A DNA stretch of 63,432 bases, taken from contig NZ_BCQR01000003.1 of the NCBI RefSeq assembly GCF_001552175.1, forward strand, positions 1-63,432. Direction: 5' to 3'. Below are positions 1-8,107 of the stretch, one piece after another. The stretch is from Actinomadura kijaniata NBRC 14229 (lineage in GTDB: Bacteria > Actinomycetota > Actinomycetes > Streptosporangiales > Streptosporangiaceae). Both the position numbers and the translations under genes were made by a program. The stretch's first letter is position 1. Each line of letters starts with the position of its first letter. The notes beneath the pieces are model-generated. The model was not told the origin of the DNA. It searched no databases and saw only the letters and a program-made list of their open reading frames with translations.

Positions 1-2646
1 GGCGGCCACGCACTGCCCCACACCGGGGTGGCCGGTGAGGGCGGCCTCGATCTCACCGAGCTCGATGCGGAACCCGCGGACCTTCACCTGGTGGTCCAGG
101 CGGCCCAGGTACTCCAGCTCGCCGTCGTCGTTCCAGCGGACCAGGTCGCCGGTGCGGTACATGCGTTCGCCGGGCGCGCCGAACGGGCACGCCACGAACC
201 GTTCGGCGGTCAGGTCGGGGCGGCCGAGGTAGCCGCGCGCCAGGCCGGGCGTCGCCAGGTACAGCTCGCCGGGGACGCCGGCCGGGACGGGGCGCAGCGC
301 CTCGTCCAGCACGTAGGCGCGCACGTTGCGCATGGGGCCGCCGATCGGCGCGCGGGCGTCGGGGTTCCCGTCGTCGAACCAGTCGGTGACGATGACGGTC
401 GTCTCGGTGGGGCCGTAGATGTTGGAGACGCGCGCGTGCGGGGCGAGGGCGCGCAGGTCCCGCAGCAGGCGGGGCGGCAGGGCCTCGCCGCCGAGGGCGA
501 TGTCGCCGACGTCGAGCTTGAGGCCGCCGCGCGCCAGCGTCGCGGCCATCGCCGACGGCACCGCGGCGACCAGGGTGCCGCGCCAGCCGCCGCGGTCGGC
601 GAGTTCCAGCAGGTCGCGCACGACCTCGACGCAGCCGCCGGCGGTGAGCGGGACGATCCACTCGATCACCGAGACGTCGAAGTTGAGGGAGCTGGCGAAC
701 AGCACCCGGCCGAGGCGCTCGGGCGGGTAGTCGGCGACGGTGGAGGCGACGAAGTCCACGACGTTGGCGTGGGTGACGACCACGCCCTTGGGGCGGCCGG
801 TGGACCCGGAGGTGAAGATGACGTAGGCCGGGTTGTCCGGGCGCAGGGGGCGGACCCGGTCGGCGTCGGTGACGTTCCCGCCGGGGACGCCGGTCAGGTC
901 CAGGGCGTCCAGCTCGACGCGGCGGGGGGCACCGGGCAGGTCGGCACCGGGCAGGTCGGCACCGGCGCTGGTGATCACGCAGGCGGGGGCGGCGTCCGCC
1001 AGCATCATCGCCACGCGGTCGGGCGGGTAGGACGGGTCGACCGGCTGGTAGGCCGCGCCCGCCTTGAGGATCGCCAGCGCCGCCACCAGCAGGTCGGCGC
1101 CGCGGGGCAGGGCCAGGCCGACGAAGTCCTCGGGGCCGACGCCGAGGCCGATCAGGTGGCGGGCCAGCCGGTTGGCGCGGGCGTTCAGCTCGGCGTAGGT
1201 CAGCTCGGTGTCGCCCGCGACGACGGCGGTCGCGTCCGGGGTGCGGGCGGCCTGCGCCTCGATCAGGTCGGGGAGGACGGCGGGCGGGACGTCCAGGGCG
1301 GTGTCGTTCCACTCGTGCAGGACGCGGCGGCGTTCGGCGTCGTCGAGCAGCCCCACCTCGCGCAGCGGCGTGGCCGGGTCGGCGTCGGCGAGGGCGCGCA
1401 GGAAGCGGACGTAGCGGTCCTGGTGCCCGGCGACCTGGGACGCGGTGTACAGGTCGGGGTGGGCCTCGAAGTCGACGCGCAGGCCGTTGCCGTCGAGGTT
1501 GTCGTAGATGTTGACGGCCAGGTCGTCGATCGGGCCGATGGTGAGGGCGTGCATGCGGCCCGGTGTCCCGGCGAAGTCCAGCCGGTAGTCGAACGCCATG
1601 ATGTTGACGACCGGGCCGTACAGGCGGTGCTGCCGGTCGCCCAGCAGTTTCAGGTCGCGCAGCAGGTCCTCGCGGCGGTACCGCTGGTGGCGCAGGGCGC
1701 GGGCGGAGGCGCGGGTGACGGTGCGGACCAGCTCCTCGACCGTCATGTCGGGGCGGACCTCGACGCGCAGCGGCAGGATCGACGACATCATCGCCGGGGT
1801 CTCGCGCGCCAGTCGCGTGGTGCGGCCGGTGACGGCCAGGCCGAGGATGACGTCCCGGGTGCCGGTCATGCCCGCCACGTAGGCGGCGGTCGCGGCGATC
1901 GCCAGGCCCTGGGTGGCGGTGCGCAGCCGGCGCGACCCGACGGCCAGGGCCTCGGTCTGCTCCGGCGGGACGGTGACGGTGCGGGCGAGGTAGTCGGCGG
2001 TCGGCGGCGCCGTGCCCTCGGCCAGGCCGACCGCCACCGGCCGGTCGGCGAACCGTTCGGTCCAGTAGGCGCGGTCCCGTTCGAACCTCTCCGACGCGCG
2101 GTACCCGGCCTCCTCGGCGAGCAGCGCCCGGTAGTCGCCGAGCCTGGTCGGCTCGTACTCGCCGCCGTCGGCCAGGGTCGTGTAGAGCTCGGCGGCGCGG
2201 TGGCTGAGGATCGGGCCGCAGAAGCCGTCCTGGAGGATGTGGTGCGAGCGGATCCACCACCAGTGGTGGTCCCCGGCCAGGCGCAGCAGCGCGGTGCGGT
2301 ACAGGCGCTCGTCGTCCAGCGGCAGCGGCTCGGCCATCCGCGCGTCGATCCAGGCGCGGGCGGCGGCGCGCGGGTCGGCGGCGTCGCTCAGGTCGACCAG
2401 CGGAATGGTCGCGTGCGGTTCCAGGAATTGCTGGACGGCCATTCCGTCGCGTTCGACGAGGCGGATGTGCATCGCCTCCAGCTCGTGGGAGGCGATCCGC
2501 GCCACCCGGTCCAGCAGCCCGTGGTCGACCGGCCCCTCGATCTCGATGTAGAGCCCGATATGGATCGGCGTCTCCGGCGTCAGTTGCTGCGCGTACCAGA
2601 CGCTCTGCTGGGCGGCGGAGAGAGGAACGAACTCGGAGGACGACAT
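1..2646 (-). CDS. Nonribosomal peptide synthetase, condensation-adenylation (C-terminus beyond window)
   Basis: An 882-codon frame opens with ATG at 2646 and continues without a stop past base 1, so the protein is cut by the window edge. It starts with [20 protein letters not shown], the usual opening of a condensation domain. The HHxxxDG active-site motif is present as HHILQDG near residue 130. An adenylation domain follows from about residue 450, with core motifs [44 protein letters not shown] and the A8 region ending [14 protein letters not shown] at the edge. By hand alignment to GrsA the pocket reads about D-V-I-A-A-G-I-V-I, a largely hydrophobic pocket; I do not assign a substrate. A carrier domain should lie just outside. 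No A-T unit precedes the C domain, so it accepts its donor from another protein. It is transcribed in the same direction as the stand-alone A domain at 3031-4542. Confidence 0.95.
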   Translation of the reverse strand, partial: MSSSEFVPLSAAQQSVWYAQQLTPETPIHIGLYIEIEGPVDHGLLDRVARIASHELEAMHIRLVERDGMAVQQFLEPHATIPLVDLSDAADPRAAARAWIDARMAEPLPLDDERLYRTALLRLAGDHHWWWIRSHHILQDGFCGPILSHRAAELYTTLADGGEYEPTRLGDYRALLAEEAGYRASERFERDRAYWTERFADRPVAVGLAEGTAPPTADYLARTVTVPPEQTEALAVGSRRLRTATQGLAIAATAAYVAGMTGTRDVILGLAVTGRTTRLARETPAMMSSILPLRVEVRPDMTVEELVRTVTRASARALRHQRYRREDLLRDLKLLGDRQHRLYGPVVNIMAFDYRLDFAGTPGRMHALTIGPIDDLAVNIYDNLDGNGLRVDFEAHPDLYTASQVAGHQDRYVRFLRALADADPATPLREVGLLDDAERRRVLHEWNDTALDVPPAVLPDLIEAQAARTPDATAVVAGDTELTYAELNARANRLARHLIGLGVGPEDFVGLALPRGADLLVAALAILKAGAAYQPVDPSYPPDRVAMMLADAAPACVITSAGADLPGADLPGAPRRVELDALDLTGVPGGNVTDADRVRPLRPDNPAYVIFTSGSTGRPKGVVVTHANVVDFVASTVADYPPERLGRVLFASSLNFDVSVIEWIVPLTAGGCVEVVRDLLELADRGGWRGTLVAAVPSAMAATLARGGLKLDVGDIALGGEALPPRLLRDLRALAPHARVSNIYGPTETTVIVTDWFDDGNPDARAPIGGPMRNVRAYVLDEALRPVPAGVPGELYLATPGLARGYLGRPDLTAERFVACPFGAPGERMYRTGDLVRWNDDGELEYLGRLDHQVKVRGFRIELGEIEAALTGHPGVGQCVAA

Positions 2647-3030
2647 CAACAGCACTTTCCCGGTCGGAGGGGGTTTCGGCGATGCCCGGGAGCGGGGCCG
2701 TTCCGGTGGCCCGGGGCGCGGGAAAAGAAGACGGAACTGTGAACTCCGGGCCGCTGCGGTCCCCTTTCCCCCCGTCCCTCTCCGAATCGTGCCGCGCGCA
2801 CGCGACCGGCGGCCCGTGTGGCTACTCGGCAGTAGCGGAGCCACAGTTAACCAGCCCGTCACATGCCTCGCAATCCCCCCGAAAGTAGAAGTTGAACCCG
2901 CGCATTACTCACGCGCGTGACAAAGGATCACCAGTTGGCGGGTGGGACGCCGGGATCGACGCTCGGCCGATGACAAAGGTTGACGACCGAACCCGGCCAA
3001 CGTGATTACGGAGGGTGATATCAGGTGATG
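2647..3030. promoter_or_regulatory. 384-base gene-free region upstream of the NRPS gene, with palindromes
   Basis: No convincing gene is present; the open frames here lack codon bias. The stretch holds a 14-base inverted repeat CTACT-CGGC-AGTAG at 2822-2835, enclosed by GTGGCT (2818-2823) and AGCCAC (2839-2844), and a perfect 12-base palindrome TCACGCGCGTGA at 2909-2920. GC content drops between about 2850 and 3010, as expected for a promoter. It is the probable promoter region of the NRPS gene starting at 2646, and also follows the stop of the stand-alone A domain. Confidence 0.6.
2818..2844. repeat. Inverted repeat CTACT-N4-AGTAG, candidate operator
   Basis: Arms CTACT (2822-2826) and AGTAG (2831-2835) flank CGGC. 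The same half-sites occur in the divergent promoter at 4650-4669, with a longer spacer. It lies 172 bases upstream of the NRPS start. Confidence 0.45.
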
Positions 3031-4542
3031 TCAGGCCGGATAGTCGTGGACCACGACGGCGGCCGCGCCGACCGCCGGGTGGCGTTGCAGGACCGCCTCG
3101 ATCTCGCCCAGCTCCATGCGGACCCCGGAGATCTTCACCTGCCGGTCGACGCGGCCCAGGTACTGGAGCGTGGGCCGGGGGTCCCCGCCCGCGCCGGGCG
3201 GCAGCAGGCGGACGGCGTCGCCGGTGCGGTACAGGCGGCCGGTCGGGGTCGCCCCGAACGGGTCCCGGAAGAACGCGTCGCGGGTGCGCTCGTGGTCGCC
3301 CAGGTAGCCCCGGCCGACGCAGACGCCGCCGACGAACAGCTCGCCGGTCTCGTCGATGTCGCAGGCCGCCCAGGTGCCGTCGTCCTCCTCGCGCAGCACG
3401 TAGAGCTGGGTGTTGACGACCGGCACCCCGATCGGCAGGCGCAGCAGCTCCAGGTCGCCGGCGGTCACGGTGTGGTGGGTGACGTCGTCGGAGCACTCGG
3501 TGGGGCCGTAGGCGTTGAGCAGGCGGGCGTGCGGCATGGCCGCCAGCCAGCGGCGCGACAGCTCGGTGGGCAGCTCCTCGCCGGTGGCGATCATCCAGCG
3601 CAGGCACGACAGCGAGCCCTCGGGGGCGTGCGGCAGGTCGTCCAGCAGGTGGCGGACCATGGTCGGGACCAGCTCGACGACGGTGGTCCCCCGCTCGTCG
3701 ACCGCGCGGGCGAACGCCACCGGGTCGTGCGCCACCTCGTCGCCGACCACGTCGACCCGGCCGCCGACCAGCAGCGGGCACAGCATCTGCCAGACCGAGA
3801 TGTCGAAGCCGAGCGGGGCGGTCTGGGCGACCGCGTCCGCGCCGGTCAGCCCCAGGTCCACGATCTTGGCGTGGAGATGGTTGACCATGCCTTGGTGCTC
3901 GACGACCGCGCCCTTGGGGCGGCCGGTGGACCCGGAGGTGAACAGCACGTAGCGGGGCCGGTCCAGGGAGTCCAGGCGCGGGTCGCCCGGCCAGGGGTCC
4001 AGGGCGTCCGCCTCCCGGACCGGGACCACGCGCACCTGCGCCGCGGCGGCGCCCTCCCGCAGCGCCGGGGCGGGTTCGCCCTCGTCCACGGCGAGCAGGA
4101 CCGTCGCGCCCGCCTGGGCGAGGACGTCGCGGACGCGCCCGGCGGGCCAGGTCTCGTCGGCGGGCACGTACACCGCGCCGACCAGCTCGATCGCCAGGAA
4201 CGCCGCGACCACGGCGGCGCTGCGGGCGCCGCCGACGCCGACGACGGTGCCGGGCGCGACGCCCTCGCGTTCCAGCAGGGCGGCGATGCGGCGGGCCTCG
4301 GCCGCCAGCTCCCCGTAGGTGAGGGAGCGCGCCGCGTCGGTGACGGCGGGACGGTCGCGCTCGGCGGCGAACCGCTCCACGCGGGTGATGACGGGATCGG
4401 CCAGGTCGACCTCGCGGGCGCTGCTCATGCCGTGCCGCGCGGTGAGCTCCCGGGCCCGCTCGACCTCGGCGGCGGGGACCGGCAGCACCGGCAGCCCGTC
4501 GCGGGTCAGCAGCCGTTCGCCGACGGGTCCGCGAGCGTCCAT
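3031..4542 (-). CDS. Stand-alone NRPS adenylation domain, C-terminal subdomain missing
   Basis: This 503-residue protein is an adenylation domain with [36 protein letters not shown] and GRVDRQVKISGVRMELGEIE. I chose ATG 4542 because GGAG sits 7 bases upstream; GTG 4548 is too close to that site. The frame ends with VVVHDYPA and a stop directly after the A8 region, so the A9 and A10 motifs with the catalytic lysine (about 80-100 residues) are absent. No continuation in another frame downstream looks like the missing part. By hand alignment to GrsA the pocket is about D-I-W-E-I-T-A-D-D. Its extra acidic residues would suit a cationic side chain such as diaminopropionate; this is inference. About 45 residues precede the domain. 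It is divergent from the diaminopropionate genes across a 317-base region. It may be a degraded gene or a protein helped in trans. Confidence 0.85.
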   Translation of the reverse strand: MDARGPVGERLLTRDGLPVLPVPAAEVERARELTARHGMSSAREVDLADPVITRVERFAAERDRPAVTDAARSLTYGELAAEARRIAALLEREGVAPGTVVGVGGARSAAVVAAFLAIELVGAVYVPADETWPAGRVRDVLAQAGATVLLAVDEGEPAPALREGAAAAQVRVVPVREADALDPWPGDPRLDSLDRPRYVLFTSGSTGRPKGAVVEHQGMVNHLHAKIVDLGLTGADAVAQTAPLGFDISVWQMLCPLLVGGRVDVVGDEVAHDPVAFARAVDERGTTVVELVPTMVRHLLDDLPHAPEGSLSCLRWMIATGEELPTELSRRWLAAMPHARLLNAYGPTECSDDVTHHTVTAGDLELLRLPIGVPVVNTQLYVLREEDDGTWAACDIDETGELFVGGVCVGRGYLGDHERTRDAFFRDPFGATPTGRLYRTGDAVRLLPPGAGGDPRPTLQYLGRVDRQVKISGVRMELGEIEAVLQRHPAVGAAAVVVHDYPA

Positions 4543-4649
4543 GTTCACTCTCCGTGATGCGAAACTGATCGACCGTCATCGCCGAATAGGCGGGCGGCCC
4601 AGCTTATGTCCGCCCTCGCCGTAAGCGGGCGAGAATCATCGCATAGCGG

Positions 4650-4669
4650 CCTACTAGCTGGTAAGTAGG
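4650..4669. repeat. Inverted repeat CCTACT-N8-AGTAGG, candidate operator
   Basis: Perfect 6-base arms lie at 4650-4655 and 4664-4669 around AGCTGGTA. The half-site is shared with the palindrome at 2822-2835 upstream of the NRPS gene, so one cluster regulator may bind both. The spacers differ (8 and 4 bases). Confidence 0.45.
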
Positions 4670-4783
4670 GGGTTGCGGGGCGACATGCCCGAAGGTACCG
4701 TGATGCTCCGCCACGGTTCGGCCAACGGTCCGGCGGCGAACTTCGGAGCAGACGGGGGAACGGCCGCAAATTGCTTTCCGGAT

Positions 4784-4805
4784 ATTCTCCGCCACGCCGG
4801 AGAAT
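4784..4805. repeat. Inverted repeat (8-base arms) upstream of the SbnA-like gene
   Basis: ATTCTCCG and CGGAGAAT are perfect complements separated by 6 bases, about 55 bases before the GTG start at 4860. It could be an operator or a 5' leader hairpin. Confidence 0.4.
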
Positions 4806-4859
4806 GGACGGCTGCGTTTCCCCGGAAACGGCCATTGGCATTCGTTCGAGGATGGCAGC

Positions 4860-5846
4860 GTGCCCATCATAAACTCGCCGCTGGAATTCAATGTCGAGGA
4901 CCTGTACGTCGACCTGCGGCCGGTTCTCGGCCCGCCGCTGTTCCTCAAGTGCGAGGGGTTCAACTTCGCCGGTTCGGTGAAGCTGAAGGCCGCCGTCGCG
5001 ATGGTCGCCGCCGCCGAGCGCGACGGGCGGCTGGCCCCCGGCGCGACGATCATCGAGTCGTCGTCGGGGAATCTCGGCGTCGCCCTGTCGATCATCGCCG
5101 CGAGCCGGGGCTACCGGTTCGTGTGCGTCACCGACCCGCGCTGCAACCCCGCCTCGGTGCGGGTGATGCGGGCCCTCGGCGCCGAGGTGCGGGTCATCAC
5201 CCGGCCCGACGGCAACGGCGGCTTCCTGGAGAGCCGCATCCGGTACGTGCGGGGCCTGGTGGAGTCCGGCGGGTACGTGTGGCTGAACCAGTACGCCAAC
5301 CCCGCCAACTGGCTCGCGCACTACGAGGGCACCGCGCCCGCGATCGACAAGGCGTTCCCCGACCTCGACGTCCTGTTCGTCGGCGCGGGCACCACCGGGA
5401 CTCTGATGGGATGCGCGCGGTACTTCCGCGAGCACGGGCGGCCGGTCACCGTCGTCGCGGTCGACGCGGTGGGGTCGGTGACGTTCGGCGGCATCCCCGA
5501 GCGCCGCATGGTGCCCGGCCTCGGCACCTCCGCCCGGCCGGAGCTGGTCGACGAGTCGTTCATCGACGACGTGGTGCACGTCCCGGAGGGCGACACGATC
5601 CGCACCGTGCACGCGCTGGCCGCCAAGGGCTTCCTGTTCGGCGGCTCGACCGGCACGGTCGTGGCGGGCGCGGCGCGCTGGCTGGCCGAGCACCGCCCCG
5701 GCGCGCGGCCCGTCGCCGTCGCCCTCGCCCCCGACCTCGGCGAACGCTACCTGGACTCCATCTACGAGGAGAACTGGCTGCGCGAGAACTTCGCCGGACT
5801 GGTCGACCAACTGCCCGTCCCGGGCGCCGGCGTCCGCGGCGCCTGA
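4860..5846 (+). CDS. sbnA: SbnA-like N-(2-amino-2-carboxyethyl)-L-glutamate synthase (PLP)
   Basis: The 328-residue protein belongs to the cysteine synthase fold type II PLP family. It has the Schiff-base lysine in FNFAGSVKLKAA near residue 41, the substrate loop ESSSGNLGVALS near residue 68 and the phosphate loop GAGTTGTLMG near residue 178. In the SbnA subgroup the enzyme joins O-phospho-L-serine and L-glutamate to give the precursor that SbnB splits into L-2,3-diaminopropionate and 2-oxoglutarate. The SbnB-like gene 28 bases downstream is what separates this call from an ordinary cysteine synthase. The start is GTG 4860 with GAGG 8 bases before it. The gene is divergent from the stand-alone adenylation gene. 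The function is inferred from family and context. Confidence 0.85.
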   Translation: MPIINSPLEFNVEDLYVDLRPVLGPPLFLKCEGFNFAGSVKLKAAVAMVAAAERDGRLAPGATIIESSSGNLGVALSIIAASRGYRFVCVTDPRCNPASVRVMRALGAEVRVITRPDGNGGFLESRIRYVRGLVESGGYVWLNQYANPANWLAHYEGTAPAIDKAFPDLDVLFVGAGTTGTLMGCARYFREHGRPVTVVAVDAVGSVTFGGIPERRMVPGLGTSARPELVDESFIDDVVHVPEGDTIRTVHALAAKGFLFGGSTGTVVAGAARWLAEHRPGARPVAVALAPDLGERYLDSIYEENWLRENFAGLVDQLPVPGAGVRGA

Positions 5847-5874
5847 CCACCCCGACACCCCACGGAGCCGTGCC

Positions 5875-6897
5875 ATGCCCCAGCCTTCGTTCGCCGTGAT
5901 CTCCGGAGCCCAGGTCCACGAGGCCGTCCACGGGCGCGAGGAGCGGGTCACCGCGATGGTCGAGGCGGCCTACCGGCTGCACGGCGAGGGCCTGACGGTC
6001 AACCCCGACTCCTACTTCCTGCGCTTCCCCGACCGCCCCTCCGACCGGATCATCGCGCTGCCCGCGTCGGTCAGGGGCGAGGTGAACGTGCACGGCATGA
6101 AGTGGATCTCCTCGTTCCCCGGCAACGTCGCGAACGGCATCCCGCGCGCCTCGGCCGTGCTGATCCTCAACGACGCCGAGACCGGCTACCCGTTCGCGTG
6201 CCTGGAGAGCTCCATCATCTCGGCGGCCCGCACCGCCGCCTCCGCCGCGCTGGCCGCCGCGCGCCTGGCGGACGCCCGCGGCGACCGGCCCCGCCGGGCC
6301 GGCTTCTTCGGCGCCGGGCTGATCGCGCGCTACGTCCACACCTACCTGGCGGCCAACGGCTTCGCGTTCGACGAGCTGCACGTCCACGACCTGTCGCGGG
6401 AGCACGCCGAGGGGTTCCGGGGCTACCTGGAACGCACCGAGAAGGGCGAGGTCACGATCCACGACGCGCCCGAGCCGCTGGTCCGCTCCTGCGACCTCGT
6501 CGTGTTCGCGACGGTGGCGGGCGAGCCGCACGTGACCGACCCGGCGTGGTTCGCCCACAACCCCCTGGTCCTGCACGTGTCGCTGCGCGACCTCTCCCCC
6601 GAGATCATCCTGTCGTCGTGCAACGTCGTCGACGACGTCGAGCACTGCCTGAAGGCCGGCACCTCCCCGCACCTGGCCGAGCAGAGGGTCGGCCACCGCG
6701 ACTTCGTGGACGGCACCCTGTACGACGTGCTGACCGGCCGGGTCACTCCCCCGGCGGACCGGCCGGTGGTCTTCTCGCCGTTCGGGCTGGGCGTGCTGGA
6801 CCTCGCGGTGGCCAAGTACGTGTACGACCGGGTCGCCGCCACGGGCGGGCTCCAGGAGGTCCCGGGCTTCTTCCACGAGATGAGGCGCTACGGCTGA
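5875..6897 (+). CDS. sbnB: SbnB-like N-[(2S)-2-amino-2-carboxyethyl]-L-glutamate dehydrogenase
   Basis: This 340-residue protein is of the ornithine cyclodeaminase/mu-crystallin family. An NAD-binding Rossmann motif is visible as GFFGAGLIARY near residue 142. The segment VNVHGMKWISSFPGN near residue 70 matches the SbnB type. In staphyloferrin B and related pathways SbnB oxidises the SbnA product and releases L-2,3-diaminopropionate. The ATG at 5875 has GGAG 7 bases upstream. It forms a two-gene operon with the SbnA-like gene and is followed by a terminator-like hairpin at 6909-6935. With the adjacent NRPS genes it marks a diaminopropionate-containing peptide product. Confidence 0.87.
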   Translation: MPQPSFAVISGAQVHEAVHGREERVTAMVEAAYRLHGEGLTVNPDSYFLRFPDRPSDRIIALPASVRGEVNVHGMKWISSFPGNVANGIPRASAVLILNDAETGYPFACLESSIISAARTAASAALAAARLADARGDRPRRAGFFGAGLIARYVHTYLAANGFAFDELHVHDLSREHAEGFRGYLERTEKGEVTIHDAPEPLVRSCDLVVFATVAGEPHVTDPAWFAHNPLVLHVSLRDLSPEIILSSCNVVDDVEHCLKAGTSPHLAEQRVGHRDFVDGTLYDVLTGRVTPPADRPVVFSPFGLGVLDLAVAKYVYDRVAATGGLQEVPGFFHEMRRYG

Positions 6898-6908
6898 CGC
6901 CGCGTCCC

Positions 6909-6935
6909 GGGGGCGCCGAGGGTAGGGACGCCCCC
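6909..6935 (+). terminator. Terminator-like hairpin after the diaminopropionate operon
   Basis: GGGGGCG (6909-6915) and CGCCCCC (6929-6935) form a 7-base GC stem with a 13-base loop, 11 bases after the SbnB-like stop. There is no T run, as is common in actinomycetes. Confidence 0.5.
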
Positions 6936-6955
6936 GTTCGGGGAACGCCGCCCGC

Positions 6956-7189
6956 ATGGACAACGAACGCGACGACGTGCAGTCCCTCACCGACTTCGAG
7001 CTCCAGGTCTACGAGACGGTCGCGGAGATCGACAAGGGCGGCGGCGCCGCCGACATCGACACGCTGAGGACCCTGATCGACCGGCCGGAGGAGGACATCT
7101 GGGCGGCCCTGAGCCGCCTGGTCTCGGCCAACCACCTGCACTCCACCGCGAAGGGCTACGTCCTGGGCCCCCACGACTGGTCGGCCTGA
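6956..7189 (+). CDS. Small conserved-looking protein, winged-helix-like
   Basis: A 77-residue protein beginning MDNERDDVQSLTDFELQVYE. The segment IDTLRTLIDRPEEDIWAALSRLVSANHLHSTAKGYVLG reads like a compact winged-helix fold, with a helix, a helix and a two-strand wing ending in a short tail. There are no membrane segments or cysteines. Codon bias is good, which supports a real gene. No clear Shine-Dalgarno precedes the ATG. I do not recognise a named family. It could be a small DNA- or protein-binding adaptor; its function is unknown. Confidence 0.65.
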   Translation: MDNERDDVQSLTDFELQVYETVAEIDKGGGAADIDTLRTLIDRPEEDIWAALSRLVSANHLHSTAKGYVLGPHDWSA

Positions 7190-7196
7190 CCGGCCA

Positions 7197-7292
7197 TCAG
7201 GAGAACTCCGAGGTGTCCAGCTCGAAATCCACCAGCAGGTGCAGGGGGCTACCCGCCTGCGCATGGCTGCGACGCTTGACCTCGCGGACGGG
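7197..7292 (-). pseudogene. Remnant of a second Uma2-family gene
   Basis: Reading the minus strand, a 31-codon stretch before a TGA at 7197-7199 encodes REVKRRSHAQAGSPLHLLVD followed directly by FELDTSEFS. This matches two separated parts of the intact neighbour at 7315-7920 (RVTKRHCYARADIPLYLLVD and FELDTTEF), with about 30 residues between them missing. An in-frame stop lies just upstream (7293-7295). It therefore looks like a decayed tandem copy with an internal deletion. Confidence 0.7.
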
Positions 7293-7314
7293 TCATCCCG
7301 GCAGGGCTGGCCGG

Positions 7315-7920
7315 TCAGTCCATGTGCGGGAACTCGGTGGTGTCGAGTTCGAACCCGAACGGCTCGGGCAGCGGCACCGGCTCGCCGAATTTCACGAGCC
7401 GCACACCCCTGTAGTCATCGCCCTCCGGATCGCTGTAGAGGACCAGGACACGTTTGTCCCGGTCGACCAGCAGATAGAGCGGGATGTCGGCGCGGGCGTA
7501 GCAGTGCCGTTTCGTCACTCGGTCCCGCGTCGGGTTGGAGGAGGTCACCTCCACGACCATGGCGACACCGACAGGGCGCGTCCACGGCCCTCCGCCCCGG
7601 AAGTGCCCGTGCGACGCGGGAGTGAAGGCGATGTCCGGGATGAGGTGGTCATCGGGAGGCCGGCCGTCGCTCGGCGCCGTGGTCCCCCTGTTGCAGGAGA
7701 ACTTCATCTCCGTCGTGGACCGCCTGATCACCTGTGTGGTGATCAGGCTGATGGCGTCCTCGTGATCGGAGTTGGGGGGTGGCGACACGACGATCTCTCC
7801 GTCGATCAGCTCGGCGCGGTAGCCGTCGGGCACTTCGAGGGCGAGGAAGGCGTGCAGGAGACCTTCCGAGTCCGACGGGCGACGCTTCGAGCTCTGCGTT
7901 TCGCGGGCCATCGCGGTCAT
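7315..7920 (-). CDS. Uma2-family (DUF820) restriction-endonuclease-fold protein
   Basis: A 201-residue protein with the Uma2 layout: DGYRAELIDGEIVVSP near residue 31, then PDIAF near residue 95, VVEVTSSNPTRD near residue 120 and a Lys in DRVTKRHCYARADIPLYLLVD. The E, D and E/V-E...K residues are those of the PD-(D/E)XK nuclease fold. Such genes are abundant and often duplicated in actinomycetes and cyanobacteria; their biological role is not established. The ATG is at 7920. A deleted relative lies directly downstream at 7197-7292. Its GC and codon bias are slightly lower than its neighbours. Confidence 0.85.
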   Translation of the reverse strand: MTAMARETQSSKRRPSDSEGLLHAFLALEVPDGYRAELIDGEIVVSPPPNSDHEDAISLITTQVIRRSTTEMKFSCNRGTTAPSDGRPPDDHLIPDIAFTPASHGHFRGGGPWTRPVGVAMVVEVTSSNPTRDRVTKRHCYARADIPLYLLVDRDKRVLVLYSDPEGDDYRGVRLVKFGEPVPLPEPFGFELDTTEFPHMD

Positions 7921-8076
7921 GCTCTGCTCCTTCCCCCACCGGAGGAGGATAGACGCAGAACGCCACCTCTCGCATACAGATCGTGTCCATCACTGACCCT
8001 CCAAGCGTAGAACGCTGACCACGATCGCGCGACGGGCGGGATGGCGGCGGGGTGGGCCGGTGCGGCACAATGCCTC

Positions 8077-8098
8077 TTACCAAGCAAGCGTCAGGTTG
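8077..8098. promoter_or_regulatory. AAGC-type imperfect palindrome upstream of acyl-CoA dehydrogenase
   Basis: The stretch TTACCAAGCAAGCGTCAGGT and the following TT align with the perfect operator-like palindrome at 14363-14384, sharing the core AGCAAGCG and AGGTT. It ends 9 bases before the dehydrogenase start. It is a likely TetR-family binding site. Confidence 0.5.
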
Positions 8099-8107
8099 GG
8101 AGTTGCC

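Larger units (their letters stand above)
4543..4859. promoter_or_regulatory. 317-base divergent promoter region of the NRPS/diaminopropionate genes
   Basis: No gene is seen. It lies between the stand-alone A domain (minus, ATG 4542) and the SbnA-like gene (plus, GTG 4860), so it should hold both promoters. It contains an inverted repeat CCTACT-N8-AGTAGG at 4650-4669 and a hairpin with arms ATTCTCCG (4784-4791) and CGGAGAAT (4798-4805). The GAGG at about 4848-4851 is the ribosome site for the GTG at 4860. Confidence 0.65.

Noticed and set aside
28..2742. A 904-codon open frame on the plus strand opposite the NRPS gene
   Set aside because: It is the mirror of the NRPS coding strand. Its translation is low-complexity Gly/Val/Gln/Arg, and the minus strand encodes a clear condensation-adenylation protein.
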